Shown here: positions 9,266 through 17,755 of the stretch, one piece after another | How positions within the stretch are numbered: position 1 is the first letter of the stretch | Layout: each line of letters starts with the position of its first letter | Assembly (NCBI RefSeq): GCF_000473995.1 | Contig: NC_022571.1 | Location: 3,751,416 to 3,815,415 of the forward strand | Origin: Clostridium saccharobutylicum DSM 13864 | GTDB taxonomy: Bacteria; Bacillota; Clostridia; Clostridiales; Clostridiaceae | Length of the DNA: 64,000 bases | Direction of reading: 5' to 3' | The notes under the pieces: model-generated | Databases searched by the model: none | The model's input: the letters and a program-made list of their open reading frames with translations, nothing else | Told to the model about the DNA's origin: nothing | Made by a program: the position numbers and the translations under genes

Positions 9266-9829
9266 TTAATTTCTAGAAATAGATGAAATAAAATCATCTA
9301 TCATAAATTTAAAACTGTCCTCTAAATTTACTGGATTTTGAAAATATCCATGAGAACTTAACGAAACAAATCCATGTAATAAACTCCTAAATGCTCTACT
9401 TTTATGAATGACAAACGTATTGTCTGTACTATAATACTCTAAAATCTTGTGAATTATAGAGCTAGTTTGTTTTGATAAATTCTTTACTTCCTCATCTTTT
9501 GTGCTTGGAACATTAACATAAAGTCCATAACCAGTCTTATTTTTAAACGCAAAATCCCTATATGCATATGCAAACTCCTTTATAGCATCTTCACCACTTT
9601 TACCTATTAGTCTTTGCATCAAATTCGAATTTAAATCGTTTAAAAGAGATATAGTCATTTTTATTTTAAGATCATCCATATTAGCGAAATGATTATATAA
9701 AGATGGATATTTTATGTCCAATTCTTTTGCAAGCTTTTGAAATGTAATTTGATTTAGCCCAATTTCATCAGCCAATAAAAAAGCAGCTTCAATAATCCTT
9801 TCCTTGGTTAAATTTCGTTTTTGAACCAT
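9266..9829 (-). CDS. TetR family regulator with WHG-type C-terminal domain
   Basis: A 187-residue regulator with an N-terminal TetR HTH (LTKERIIEAAFLLADEIG ... KYPSLYNHFANMDDL) and a C-terminal half like the TetR WHG domain (PF13305): FRSLLHGFVSLSSHGYF near residue 145-165. It is divergent from an MFS exporter, with two operator-like dyads between them. It probably represses the exporter and itself. The family commonly responds to hydrophobic compounds; this ligand is unknown. GAGG precedes the start. Confidence 0.87.
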   Translation of the reverse strand: MVQKRNLTKERIIEAAFLLADEIGLNQITFQKLAKELDIKYPSLYNHFANMDDLKIKMTISLLNDLNSNLMQRLIGKSGEDAIKEFAYAYRDFAFKNKTGYGLYVNVPSTKDEEVKNLSKQTSSIIHKILEYYSTDNTFVIHKSRAFRSLLHGFVSLSSHGYFQNPVNLEDSFKFMIDDFISSISRN

Positions 9830-9861
9830 TTTATCCTCCCCATTAGTTTATTTCATAAAAA

Positions 9862-9918
9862 TAGTTTAACATGATAAAATATTTTTATCAAACTACATAT
9901 TATAGTTTACAAACTATA
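9862..9918. promoter_or_regulatory. Two operator-like dyads upstream of the TetR/MFS pair
   Basis: One dyad, TATAGTTT-AC-AAACTATA, fills 9901-9918. A second at 9862-9896 has TAGTTT...AAACTA outside GATAAAA...TTTTATC. Both share the AGTTT/AAACT half-site. Their place just upstream of the TetR start suggests autoregulation, and they could also serve the divergent exporter. Confidence 0.55.
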
Positions 9919-10025
9919 TTTTATAGTTTATTCTTATATTATAAATTCATATATTATAATAATAAATTAAGATTTATATTATTCTTATATAATTCTATGT
10001 TTAAGGTATATAAAAAAGTTTAAAA

Positions 10026-10078
10026 GTCCAGAGTACGATGTTGATTTTACTTAATTATATATTTACATCATTGTGGAC
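10026..10078 (+). promoter_or_regulatory. Nested stem upstream of the MFS exporter
   Basis: AGTCCA...TGGACT encloses GATGT...ACATC with AT-rich sequence between. It lies about 110 bp before the MFS start, in the probable leader. It could be an RNA leader structure or a distant operator. The pairing is visible; the role is a guess. Confidence 0.35.
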
Positions 10079-10186
10079 TATTAAAGGAGCTTAATAATCA
10101 AAATATTATGCACAATAAACTAGCATGTTAATTTGTCACTTTGCGATATACCTTAATTGACTTATCAGAAAAGAAAGGACTATATT

Positions 10187-11407
10187 ATGAAATTGTGGAA
10201 AAGAAATTTAATAGCGTGTTGGTTTGGCATGTTTGTAACAGGTGTCGGCATGAGCCAGATTGCTCCAGTATTACCCCTTTTTATACAGCATCTTGGAGTT
10301 GAAAACACAGATTTGATTTCAAAATTTTCTGGAATTGCTTTTGGTATTACTTTTATCAGTTTAGCTATTTTTTCACCCATTTGGGGACAAGCTGCTGATA
10401 AAGTTGGACGAAAACCAATGCTATTAAGAGCAAGTCTTGGTATGACAATAATTATAGGCTGCATGGGTTTTGCACCAAATGTCTATGTATTAATAATACT
10501 TAGATTATTGCAAGGTACTGTTGGTGGTTATAGTACAGCCTGCACTACATTGATTGCAACTCAAGCAGACAAAGAACATGCAGGATATGCTTTAGGAACA
10601 CTTTCGACAGCAAACATTGCAGGTTCTTTGCTTGGACCAACTATTGGTGGTTTTTTAGATGAAACATTTGGTTTGCAAAGTGTATTTTTCATAACAGGAA
10701 CGATGATGTTTATTGCATTTATTACAACCTGTCTATTTGTAAAGGAATCTTTCACTCGTGAAGATAAAGAAGTACTTAGTATGAAAGATATATGGAATAC
10801 TATTCCTCAAAAAAATTTAACAATCACACTTTTTGTAACTTTTTTCATATTAAATTTAGCATTGTATTCAGTAGAACCAATTATAACAGTATATGTTACT
10901 CAGCTTTCCGTCAATGCAGCTCACATTTCATTACTTGCTGGAATAACATTCTCAGCTTCAGGACTGGCAAATATAATTGCTGCTCCAAGACTTGGAAAAT
11001 TATCTGATAAAATAGGAGCACACAAAATTATATTTGTATGTCTTGTATTGGCAGCAATAACTTTTATACCGCAAGCTTTTGTTAAAAACACTTGGCAACT
11101 AATGGTACTTCGCTTTTTATTAGGATTAACTGCTGGCGGACTTACTCCATCTGTTAATATTTTAATAAAGAAAATTACACCATATAACCTTACAGGCAGA
11201 ATTTTTGGAGTTAATATGTCTGCTGCATATTTGGGAACTTTTTCAGGTTCAATCATAGGTGGACAAATAGCAGGATGTTTTGGAATAAGATATGTATTTT
11301 TTGTTACTAGTGCATTATTATTTCTAAATGCAATTTGGGTTTATTTCAAAGTTTATAAAAAACTTAATTTAGACAATTGCAATCATGTCGGACATTTAGC
11401 AAAATAA
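10187..11407 (+). CDS. DHA1-type MFS multidrug exporter, 12 TM
   Basis: Taking the ATG preceded by GAAAGGA gives a 406-residue, 12-TM major facilitator protein. Motif A is GQAADKVGRKPMLL after TM2, and motif C-like sequence is GSLLGPTIGGFLDE in TM5. It resembles the Bmr/TetA/MdtG class of drug:H+ antiporters. A 10-codon longer frame starting at 10157 lacks a comparable ribosome site. It is divergent from the WHG-type TetR, which is probably its repressor. A family 1 hairpin starts 36 bp after its stop. Confidence 0.87.
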   Translation: MKLWKRNLIACWFGMFVTGVGMSQIAPVLPLFIQHLGVENTDLISKFSGIAFGITFISLAIFSPIWGQAADKVGRKPMLLRASLGMTIIIGCMGFAPNVYVLIILRLLQGTVGGYSTACTTLIATQADKEHAGYALGTLSTANIAGSLLGPTIGGFLDETFGLQSVFFITGTMMFIAFITTCLFVKESFTREDKEVLSMKDIWNTIPQKNLTITLFVTFFILNLALYSVEPIITVYVTQLSVNAAHISLLAGITFSASGLANIIAAPRLGKLSDKIGAHKIIFVCLVLAAITFIPQAFVKNTWQLMVLRFLLGLTAGGLTPSVNILIKKITPYNLTGRIFGVNMSAAYLGTFSGSIIGGQIAGCFGIRYVFFVTSALLFLNAIWVYFKVYKKLNLDNCNHVGHLAK

Positions 11408-11442
11408 GCAACTTGTGATCTTACGTTATGTAGTAACTTACC

Positions 11443-11631
11443 GAAATAAGGGGAATTCTTTTGCTCGGTTGCTATATAATATAACTGTGAATTTCTAACA
11501 TCATAGGTTGTTCAATTCCTGCATGCTCCTCAAACAAGTTGATGACATGCAGGAATTGAACAACCTATGATGAAGAAATGCTACAGCTATATTATAAACG
11601 CAACACTACGCAAAAGAATTTCCCTTATTTC
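11443..11631 (+). repeat. Family 1 hairpin element, copy P5
   Basis: Outer arms 11443-11464 and 11610-11631 pair over 22 nt with a single wobble. Their sequence (GAAATAAGGGGAATTC...) is different from P1, yet the partner arm has changed to match. Fixed motifs are CTCGGTTGC, ATTTCTAACATCA, GCATGCTCC...GACATGC and CGCAACACTACG. ACTTACC just before the arm and GGTTGC after it can form a competing small stem. The rest of 11640-11900 is gene-free. Confidence 0.88.
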
Positions 11632-11903
11632 TAATGTACACTATATTTCAAAGCATTAGTATAGTTAACTATAAAGTCACTGAAAAACAAATAGGACATT
11701 ATGATTAAATAAAATTTAACAGCCAATATCATTATAAAACACAATCCAAAAACAACAAGTCCATTTGCCTGTGAAAAATATACATGACAACTTTGTACCT
11801 GTAATTTAACTTAAAACCCAAAGTAAAGTAATGTAAGACAAAACATGGTAAATGAGATACAATAATAAAAAATAGCTAATTTATTGGAATGGGAGAAAAG
11901 AAA

Positions 11904-12497
11904 ATGGAAGATTCAAAATTAATAAATGAAACTGAATTTATCAATGTAAAAAAAACAGCACTTGTAGTTATAGATCTACAAAATGGAATTGTAAATAGTG
12001 AACGTGCTCCTCATAGTGGCGCTCAAGTTGTTGAAAATTCGTGCAAGTTAATTGATACATTTACTGATAAAGGAGGTTTTGTAGTTCTTGTTAGAGTTTC
12101 CTCTTTAGATGGAAAAGATATGGTTCATCCAAGTGTTGATTTACAAAGTAATACCATGCATTTTTCAAAAGGCTGGGACAACTATGTACCTGAATTAGAA
12201 AAATTCACAAATGCTTACACTATAACCAAAAGACAATGGGGAGCTTTCTACGGTACTGACCTTGATTTACAATTAAGACGTAGGGGAATTGATACTATCA
12301 TACTATGCGGTATTTCCACTGGAATTGGTGTAGATACTACAGCAAGAGAAGCTTATCAACATGGTTATAATCAAATTTTTGTTGAAGATGCAATGACTGC
12401 TGCTACTAAACAAGAACATAGTTATGTTTGTGACCACATTTTCCCTAGAATAGGTAAAATCAGAATAACTGAAGAAGTAATTTCATCTTTAAAATAA
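11904..12497 (+). CDS. Isochorismatase-like cysteine hydrolase
   Basis: Starting at the ATG behind GGGAGAAAAG gives a 197-residue cysteine hydrolase of the isochorismatase superfamily (PF00857). The N-terminal [14 protein letters not shown] supplies the catalytic Asp, [14 protein letters not shown] the conserved Lys region, and [20 protein letters not shown] the strand-turn where the nucleophile sits. Notably, the usual VCVxxT cysteine position reads G-I-S-T-G-I-G, while the cysteine is at LCG, so the catalytic assignment is uncertain. Substrate unknown; the neighbouring exporter may act in the same detoxification. Confidence 0.83.
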   Translation: MEDSKLINETEFINVKKTALVVIDLQNGIVNSERAPHSGAQVVENSCKLIDTFTDKGGFVVLVRVSSLDGKDMVHPSVDLQSNTMHFSKGWDNYVPELEKFTNAYTITKRQWGAFYGTDLDLQLRRRGIDTIILCGISTGIGVDTTAREAYQHGYNQIFVEDAMTAATKQEHSYVCDHIFPRIGKIRITEEVISSLK

Positions 12498-12516
12498 AGT
12501 TAGGTGGTAATCAACG

Positions 12517-12705
12517 GAAAGCAAGTTCATTCTTTTGCTCGATTGCTATAGGATATTTCTATGGATTTCTAACAATAAAATTTGTTCCATTGCTGCATGC
12601 TCCCAGACAAACTGGTGACAAGCAAAAATGGAACAAATTTTACTTAAGAAATACCTATACAAATATTCTAAATGCAATGCTACGCAAAAGAGTCAACTTA
12701 CTTTC
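12517..12705 (+). repeat. Family 1 hairpin element, copy P6
   Basis: The most diverged full hairpin. Outer arms begin GAAAGCAAGTTCATTC and end GTCAACTTACTTTC with several mismatches; the inner arms GCTATAGGATATTT and AAATATTCTAAATGC and the apical GCATGCTCCCAGACAAAC and GGTGACAAGC remain. It starts 20 bp after the isochorismatase stop in the same orientation. 12706-12848 is AT-rich and empty. Confidence 0.82.
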
Positions 12706-12848
12706 TAGTCTTTCTTCTAGTTCATAAAGCTTTTTCTTTACCTTATATTTTTTATCTCTTGTCATACAGCAAACATCGTTGCCCATTCGTTAAGAAATAC
12801 TTAAATGAAGTATTATAAATATAAATGCATCTATTTAATTACTGTTTG

Positions 12849-13880
12849 CTATTTAACATTTAATATAATTCTACTTGTAGGTATACCCTGTTTAATTAAT
12901 TGTTGTTTTATATTTTCACCATCAATATAAAACAGTGCATTATTGCAACCATAAAATGCTTGACGTCCTATACTCTTCACACTATCTGGAATTATTATAC
13001 TAGTCAAATTGTGGCAACCAGAGAATACAGTGTCATCTATACTTGTTACACTATTTGGAATTGTTATGCTTGTTAACTTTGTACAACGAAAAAATGCAGA
13101 CTGTCCTATGGTTGTCACACTATTTGGAATTATTACATTTGTTAAGTTCGGACATGCATAAAATGTCCACTTATCTATTATCTTTACACCATTTGGTATA
13201 GATATACTTGTTAAATTACTACAAGCTGAAAATTCACTTACTCCCATTTTGGTTAGACTATCCGGCATTTTTATGCTTGTTAAACTAGAGCATCCATCAA
13301 ATACATTATCCCCCATTTCTACTACACTATTTGGAAGTGTTATACTTGTTAAACTCTTACAATTTGAAAATGCGTATTTATTTATAATTTCTACACTGTC
13401 TGGAATTGTTATGCTTTTTAAATTCCTACAGTTTCTAAATGCATAACCTCCTATACACTTTATCTTAATACCATTAATTTCTCTTGGTATAATTACTAAA
13501 GCATCCTTTCGGCTAAATTTTGCTATTGTACCAGTCGATTTATCAATATCAAATCCCTCAGCTTTTACACATTCTGCTCCTACTCCATTACCATTTAAAT
13601 ACCAACCATCAACATCTATATCCTTAGCCATAGTTCCATTGTCATTTAAGTAATACCAATTGCCTCCATCCTGTATCCATCCTGTTTTCATATATCCATC
13701 CTCATCAAAATAGTACATATCTGCATCAATATGTCTCCATCCGGTAACCCATGAATTACCTTCTGAATACCAACGACCAGTAGAATCATCTTCCCATTTT
13801 GCACTTGCACCTATTGGATTTAATGCTATTATTGATACTGCTACTAATAAACTTGCAATTAAATTTCTTAATCTCTTCAC
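12849..13880 (-). CDS. Secreted BspA-type leucine-rich-repeat protein with wall-binding repeats
   Basis: A 343-residue exported protein. Signal peptide at residues 1-27 ending GASA; three choline-binding-like repeats at about 28-105 (WVTGWRHIDADMYYFDEDGY, TGWIQDGGNWYYL); then from about 110 a run of roughly seven BspA/TpLRR repeats (SITIPDSVEIINKYAFSNCK type; PF13306). The repeats probably hold it on the cell wall and present the LRR surface outside for binding. The signal peptide and wall module are nearly the same as in the proteins at 19570, 43889 and 63359. Confidence 0.9.
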   Translation of the reverse strand: MKRLRNLIASLLVAVSIIALNPIGASAKWEDDSTGRWYSEGNSWVTGWRHIDADMYYFDEDGYMKTGWIQDGGNWYYLNDNGTMAKDIDVDGWYLNGNGVGAECVKAEGFDIDKSTGTIAKFSRKDALVIIPREINGIKIKCIGGYAFRNCRNLKSITIPDSVEIINKYAFSNCKSLTSITLPNSVVEMGDNVFDGCSSLTSIKMPDSLTKMGVSEFSACSNLTSISIPNGVKIIDKWTFYACPNLTNVIIPNSVTTIGQSAFFRCTKLTSITIPNSVTSIDDTVFSGCHNLTSIIIPDSVKSIGRQAFYGCNNALFYIDGENIKQQLIKQGIPTSRIILNVK

Positions 13881-13979
13881 TTTATTTACCCCTTATATTA
13901 CTTTTTTACATAATTATACCGTATATTTCATAATTCTTATTAAAACTTTATAACAATCTTAAATTGTGATGTGGAAATT

Positions 13980-14121
13980 TACGAAACAAATAATAAAGTA
14001 TTATGAGAATTGCCATAAGAAAGTAATAGCAACAATTGAAAAAGAAGACGTTAAATATACAATAGTCAGATTGTTATACAATCTGATGTGATTAGATGTT
14101 CAGAATGTAAAGAAGATTTAA
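13980..14121 (+). other. Possible decayed small gene upstream of 14122
   Basis: From ATG at 13980 I read MWKFTKQIIKYYENCHKKVI and a further 20 codons to a TGA. In another frame closer to 14140 I read QSDVIRCSECKEDLNDK and a stop, with a CxxC pair. These may be two frames of one broken zinc-binding protein. No good ribosome site is present. I cannot name a family. Confidence 0.3.
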
Positions 14122-14361
14122 ATGATAAATGAGCTATTTGAAATGAATTCTAAATTAGCAAAAGATAAATACATAGAACAATTTAGTATTCTCAGTATTC
14201 AGGATATTAAAGATATTCTTAATAAATATGATATTGGGGCAACTATCTTATCTTTTAAAAAGAATTCATTATCAGCATCATATTCTAGTATAACTTCAAA
14301 CAATGATATTGAATCTTGTTTATATGCCGCAATAACTGCTACACTGTTTACTTATTTTTAA
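14122..14361 (+). CDS. Short hypothetical protein
   Basis: A 79-residue ORF, rich in Ile, Ser and Asn, with an AAAGAAG sequence 12 bp before ATG. It shows no recognisable domain; the C-terminus is mildly hydrophobic (AAITATLFTYF). Codon use resembles the neighbours. It ends 70 bp before an operator-like dyad. It may be a real small gene or part of the decayed region upstream. Confidence 0.35.
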   Translation: MINELFEMNSKLAKDKYIEQFSILSIQDIKDILNKYDIGATILSFKKNSLSASYSSITSNNDIESCLYAAITATLFTYF

Positions 14362-14431
14362 TTATATTAGTTGTTGAAAATTTATCTATTCCTATAATAA
14401 TATTTACAAATAATCTATTTTGTACTAATAT

Positions 14432-14456
14432 AAAACTGAATTATAAATTCAGTTTT
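14432..14456. promoter_or_regulatory. Perfect dyad before the TetR gene
   Basis: AAAACTGAATT-ATA-AATTCAGTTTT, 11-bp perfect arms, ends just before the GAGGTGA ribosome site of the following TetR gene. Its size and position suit an autoregulatory operator, though it could also form a leader hairpin that hides the ribosome site. Confidence 0.6.
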
Positions 14457-14474
14457 GAGGTGATTAAAAGTAAA

Positions 14475-15098
14475 ATGGTTCAAGTAAAAAAGGATGAAGT
14501 CAGGCAGTCAATTGAAAAATCTGCTATAGATACATTTTTAGAAAAGGGATATCTAAATACAAAAATAAAGGATATTGCTGAAAAAGCCAATGTATCCGTT
14601 GGCAGCATTTATACTTATTTTAAAAACAAAGAAGATTTATTTTATACTCTTTTACCACAATATTTTGTAGATGCTTTTAAAAATTATAATTATAATGTAT
14701 TTCCAACCCTAACAAGAGCTTTTTTTAATAATGAACAGAATTTAGAAGACTATCTTCCCAATCATAGAAATGTAGATCGGTTAATAGCAAATCGCAAGAG
14801 ATTGTTAATTTTATTGAAATGTAGCCAAGGTACAAAATATGGAAACTTAAAGGAAGAACTTTTAGAAAATATAATACAAAGTGAGAAAGATTATCTTAAG
14901 GAATATGGTTTAGAAGATAAATGTAAAACAACTCAAAATTATAAAGTAGTAAAAATGGTATTTAATAATATGTTTAATATGCTGCTGGATTCTTTAGACG
15001 GTGACATGACACCGGAAGAACGAAGGAATGTAGTAAGATTTGCATTTAAATATAATTTAGATGGATTTAAAAGATTGCTTATAGAATACATTAAATAA
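14475..15098 (+). CDS. TetR family transcriptional regulator
   Basis: A longer frame opens at 14316, but the ATG at 14475 has GAGGTGA ahead of it and begins the normal TetR N-terminus, giving 207 residues. The HTH is at about residues 8-55 (AIDTFLEKGYLNTKIKDIAE ... GSIYTYFKNKEDLFYTLLP). The C-terminal domain is helical, ligand unknown. It lies 35 bp before a ferredoxin-nitroreductase gene on the same strand and probably regulates that gene and the ketosynthase beyond it. Confidence 0.88.
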   Translation: MVQVKKDEVRQSIEKSAIDTFLEKGYLNTKIKDIAEKANVSVGSIYTYFKNKEDLFYTLLPQYFVDAFKNYNYNVFPTLTRAFFNNEQNLEDYLPNHRNVDRLIANRKRLLILLKCSQGTKYGNLKEELLENIIQSEKDYLKEYGLEDKCKTTQNYKVVKMVFNNMFNMLLDSLDGDMTPEERRNVVRFAFKYNLDGFKRLLIEYIK

Positions 15099-15133
15099 AA
15101 AACTATAATGCTCATAGAGAGGATGAATAAATT

Positions 15134-15952
15134 ATGATGATTGTTGATAAAGAAAAATGTATTGGCTGTGGACTTTGTGTTAAGGATTGTTTTCCAGGAA
15201 TAATTAAAGTAGTTGATAATAAAGCAAAGATTAGAAATTTAGCATGTATAAAATGTGGACACTGTATTGCTGTTTGTCCTAAAGGTGCAATCACCACAGA
15301 TGAATACAAAATGGAAGATGTTAAAACTTATAATGAAGCTGAATTTAATATTGAAGCAGATACATTACTTAATTTTATAAAGTTTAGAAGATCAACAAGA
15401 CAATTTAAAAATAAGGATGTAGAAACAGAAAAGATACTTAAAATTATTGAATCTGGAAGATTTACACAAACTGCAACTAATAGTCAAAATGTTTCATATA
15501 TAGTTGTAAAAGACAATATGGAAAAATTAAAAGAACTGATTTATGAAAGCCTTAAAAACAAAGGTGAAGAAATACTTACAAATTTAAATCCACAGACAAT
15601 GCCTTATAAGCGGTATGCTCAATTATGGTTGAAGATGTATAAAGCATATAAAGAAAATGCTAAAAATGATAAATTGTTTTTTAATGCTCCTGCATTAATA
15701 CTTGTTGTATCCGAGTCACCAATAAATGCTTCTCTAGCATCATCAAATATGGAACTTATAGTTAATGCTTTAGGCCTTGGAACATTTTTTAGTGGTTTTT
15801 TTGCCATTGCAGCACAAGAAAATGAGGAAATCAGAAGTTTTCTTGGGGTTGAAGAAAAGAAAGAAATTGTTACTTGCATGGTTATAGGATATCCTGATGT
15901 GAAATATTTTAGAACTGTTCCAAGGAAAGAACCATTAATCTCATGGAAATAA
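15134..15952 (+). CDS. Nitroreductase with N-terminal 2x[4Fe-4S] ferredoxin domain
   Basis: A 272-residue flavoprotein. Residues 1-60 form a two-cluster ferredoxin (CIGCGLCVKDCFP and CIKCGHCIAVCPKG), and from about residue 78 comes an FMN-dependent nitroreductase domain (FIKFRRSTRQFKNKDV ... ATNSQNV ... LGLGTFFSGFFA). Family members accept electrons from ferredoxin and reduce nitro groups, quinones or enones in the cytosol. It follows a TetR gene by 35 bp and precedes a FabH-like gene by 161 bp. AGAGAGGA supplies the ribosome site. Confidence 0.9.
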   Translation: MMIVDKEKCIGCGLCVKDCFPGIIKVVDNKAKIRNLACIKCGHCIAVCPKGAITTDEYKMEDVKTYNEAEFNIEADTLLNFIKFRRSTRQFKNKDVETEKILKIIESGRFTQTATNSQNVSYIVVKDNMEKLKELIYESLKNKGEEILTNLNPQTMPYKRYAQLWLKMYKAYKENAKNDKLFFNAPALILVVSESPINASLASSNMELIVNALGLGTFFSGFFAIAAQENEEIRSFLGVEEKKEIVTCMVIGYPDVKYFRTVPRKEPLISWK

Positions 15953-16113
15953 AAATATTGAATAGTAAAAAGAAATGCTAGTCTATAAAAATACACAAAT
16001 CAGAAGGTAAGTCATGATTGATTTAGGTATAATAAATTCGAGAGATGGAGCATTAAATTCTAATAGACTTAAAATTATTATATTAAATATTTGCATAAGT
16101 AAGGAAGTGTAAT

Positions 16114-17082
16114 ATGGGAATACAAATTATTTCAACAGGTAGTTGTTTACCAGAATTAGTGGTGACAAATGATGATTTATCAAAGTTTTTAGATACTAAC
16201 GATGAGTGGATCAGCACTCGTACTGGAATTAAGCAGAGGCATATTGCTACAAATGAAACAACTACAACTTTAGGTGCAAAAGCGGCTAAAATTGCACTTG
16301 AAAATAGCGGCTTATCAAGTGACGACATTAATTTAGTTATATGTGCTACTTGCACACCAGATGCATGTGCACCAACTGTAGCAGCAAATATAAAAAAAGA
16401 ATTAGGTATAGAAAGTGCACCTGCATTTGATATGAATACTAATTGTTCAAGTTTTGTATATGCAGTTACCGTTGCAGAAAGCTTAATGAAAAACTGCAAT
16501 TATAAAAATGCAATTGTAGTTGGTGTTGATGTAAACAGCCAGATTTTAGATTGGGAAGATAGGGCTACTGCTGTGCTTTTTGGAGATGGAGCAGGAGCTG
16601 TAGTATTATCAAATACTCAAAACAGAGGAATTCTTGCTTCTTATTTAAATTGTGTTACAGATTCTGATAATTCTCTTGTTTGTAATAATAAAATAGAGCC
16701 AACTCCATTCTTTAAAGCAAATGATGAAAGAAATACAAAAGTAACAATGACTGGTAAAAGTGTAATGAGATTTGGAACAAGAGCATTTATAAAAGCGGTA
16801 AATGCAGTATTGGAAAAGGCGGGAATTTCAGTAGATGATATTAAACTGCTAGTTCCACATCAAGCAAATTTAAGAATCATAAAAGCAGCCGCTAACAAAA
16901 TGAATATAGATGAAAATAAGATATATGTTAATATAGATAAAGTGTCCAATACACAGGCTGGAACTATACCAATTGCATTACACGAAGCCTTAAATAATAA
17001 TATACTAAATAGAGGAGATATTGTTTTATTTGTAGCATTTGGTGCAGGACTTTCATCTGGTGCAGTACTACTTGAGTGGTAA
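16114..17082 (+). CDS. 3-oxoacyl-ACP synthase III-like ketosynthase (FabH family)
   Basis: A 322-residue thiolase-fold enzyme of KAS III type. The catalytic triad is visible: Cys111 in MNTNCSSFVYAV, His249 in VPHQANLRII, and Asn279 in KVSNTQAGTIPIAL. The opening TGSCLPELVVTNDDL and DEWISTRTGIKQRHI match FabH. Housekeeping FabH primes fatty-acid synthesis from acetyl-CoA and malonyl-ACP. This copy has no fab neighbours and SNTQAGT in place of the usual NTSAAS, so it may be a specialised condensing enzyme under the upstream TetR. AAGGAAG precedes the start. Confidence 0.86.
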   Translation: MGIQIISTGSCLPELVVTNDDLSKFLDTNDEWISTRTGIKQRHIATNETTTTLGAKAAKIALENSGLSSDDINLVICATCTPDACAPTVAANIKKELGIESAPAFDMNTNCSSFVYAVTVAESLMKNCNYKNAIVVGVDVNSQILDWEDRATAVLFGDGAGAVVLSNTQNRGILASYLNCVTDSDNSLVCNNKIEPTPFFKANDERNTKVTMTGKSVMRFGTRAFIKAVNAVLEKAGISVDDIKLLVPHQANLRIIKAAANKMNIDENKIYVNIDKVSNTQAGTIPIALHEALNNNILNRGDIVLFVAFGAGLSSGAVLLEW

Positions 17083-17122
17083 TTAAAGAGCTTATATTAA
17101 TTAAAACTGCATAAGAAAAATT

Positions 17123-17230
17123 ATGAAAAATATCGAAGGCGATTGTTTGCTTGCTGTTGGAGATGAGGAATTAATAAAAATGGAATAGAGATCAGTACCT
17201 CCTTCAAAAGTTGAATTATTCCATTCATTA
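17123..17230 (+). other. Short coding-like fragment after the ketosynthase
   Basis: The frame from ATG at 17123 reads MKNIEGDCLLAVGDEELIKM and stops. It has the look of the end of a protein but has no ribosome site and no family I can name. Probably a remnant. Confidence 0.25.
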
Positions 17231-17248
17231 TTTTCAAAATTATAGATA

Positions 17249-17418
17249 TCCAAATCAAGACTTAGACTTATGTAGTAGCTAACCGAAATAGAGGTGATGC
17301 ATTTGTTTCGGTTACTGAAAACTTTGAGGTAACACTACACAAATGCATCACCCCTATTTCTACTTTTGGATATATATTCAAAGCATAAGTGTGATTTATA
17401 AATTGGATATCTATATAT
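17249..17418 (+). repeat. Family 1 element, short copy P7 with complete ends
   Basis: The hairpin core 17285-17360 is only 76 nt: GAAATAGAGGTGATGCATTT pairs with AAATGCATCACCCCTATTTC, and GGTTAC...GTAACACTACAC flanks a 10-nt loop. Everything apical to the conserved pair has been lost. Outside the core, ATAGATATCCAAATC at the left and AAATTGGATATCTATA at the right are inverted ends. AACCGAAA and TTTCGGTT give the competing small stem most clearly in this copy. Confidence 0.85.
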
Positions 17419-17494
17419 ATTTTGTATAATTTTCTATAGTTATTTTCTAGATTTGTATTATTTGTAATATAATCTTTAATAATTCTAAATCTAT

Positions 17495-17700
17495 TCGAGT
17501 TTCCATGGCAATATTGTTCTATTTACTGCTTGTCACAAAAGTGAGAATCGAAATTTTATATTTCGTTATTCGAACTTTCTCTGTAAGCTTTTATATTGGG
17601 ATCATGTAGAAATGGGACAACCTTACATTTGGGATCTTTCAGCGAAATTTTCCTAGTCCTATGGAACAAACATGTGTCTATTTTCGGCTGGAATTCACAT
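17495..17700 (-). repeat. Family 1 relic P8
   Basis: On the minus strand this reads CCGAAAATAGACACATGTTT, GTTCCATAGGACTAGGAAAA, TTTCGCTGAAAGATCCCAAA, AAGGTTGTCCCATTTC and CATGATCCC, paralleling the copy at 63084-63270. The partner half aligns with the enlarged apical region of P3 (GCTTGTCACAAAAGTGAGAA) and no longer pairs well. It lies about 56 bp 3' of the esterase gene, in its orientation. Confidence 0.6.
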
Positions 17701-17755
17701 AAACTCTATTCCCATTGCGGAACCCTATATTTCTTAACTGAAATTACTATAAAAT

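Noticed and set aside
10180..11256. Minus-strand ORFs within the MFS gene
   Set aside because: Antisense shadows; their composition (Pro, Lys, Ile rich without pattern) and the clear MFS motifs on the + strand rule them out.
2656..12705. Reading the gene-hairpin-gene-hairpin order as an integron cassette array with attC sites
   Set aside because: Hairpins follow single genes, as attC sites do, but orientation follows genes on both strands, no integron integrase is visible, arms are far longer than attC, and the usual attC end cores are not found.
14316..14474. Extended N-terminus for the TetR protein
   Set aside because: The added 53 residues are hydrophobic low-complexity sequence with no ribosome site, and they overlap the operator dyad. 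The ATG at 14475 has GAGGTGA and fits the family start.
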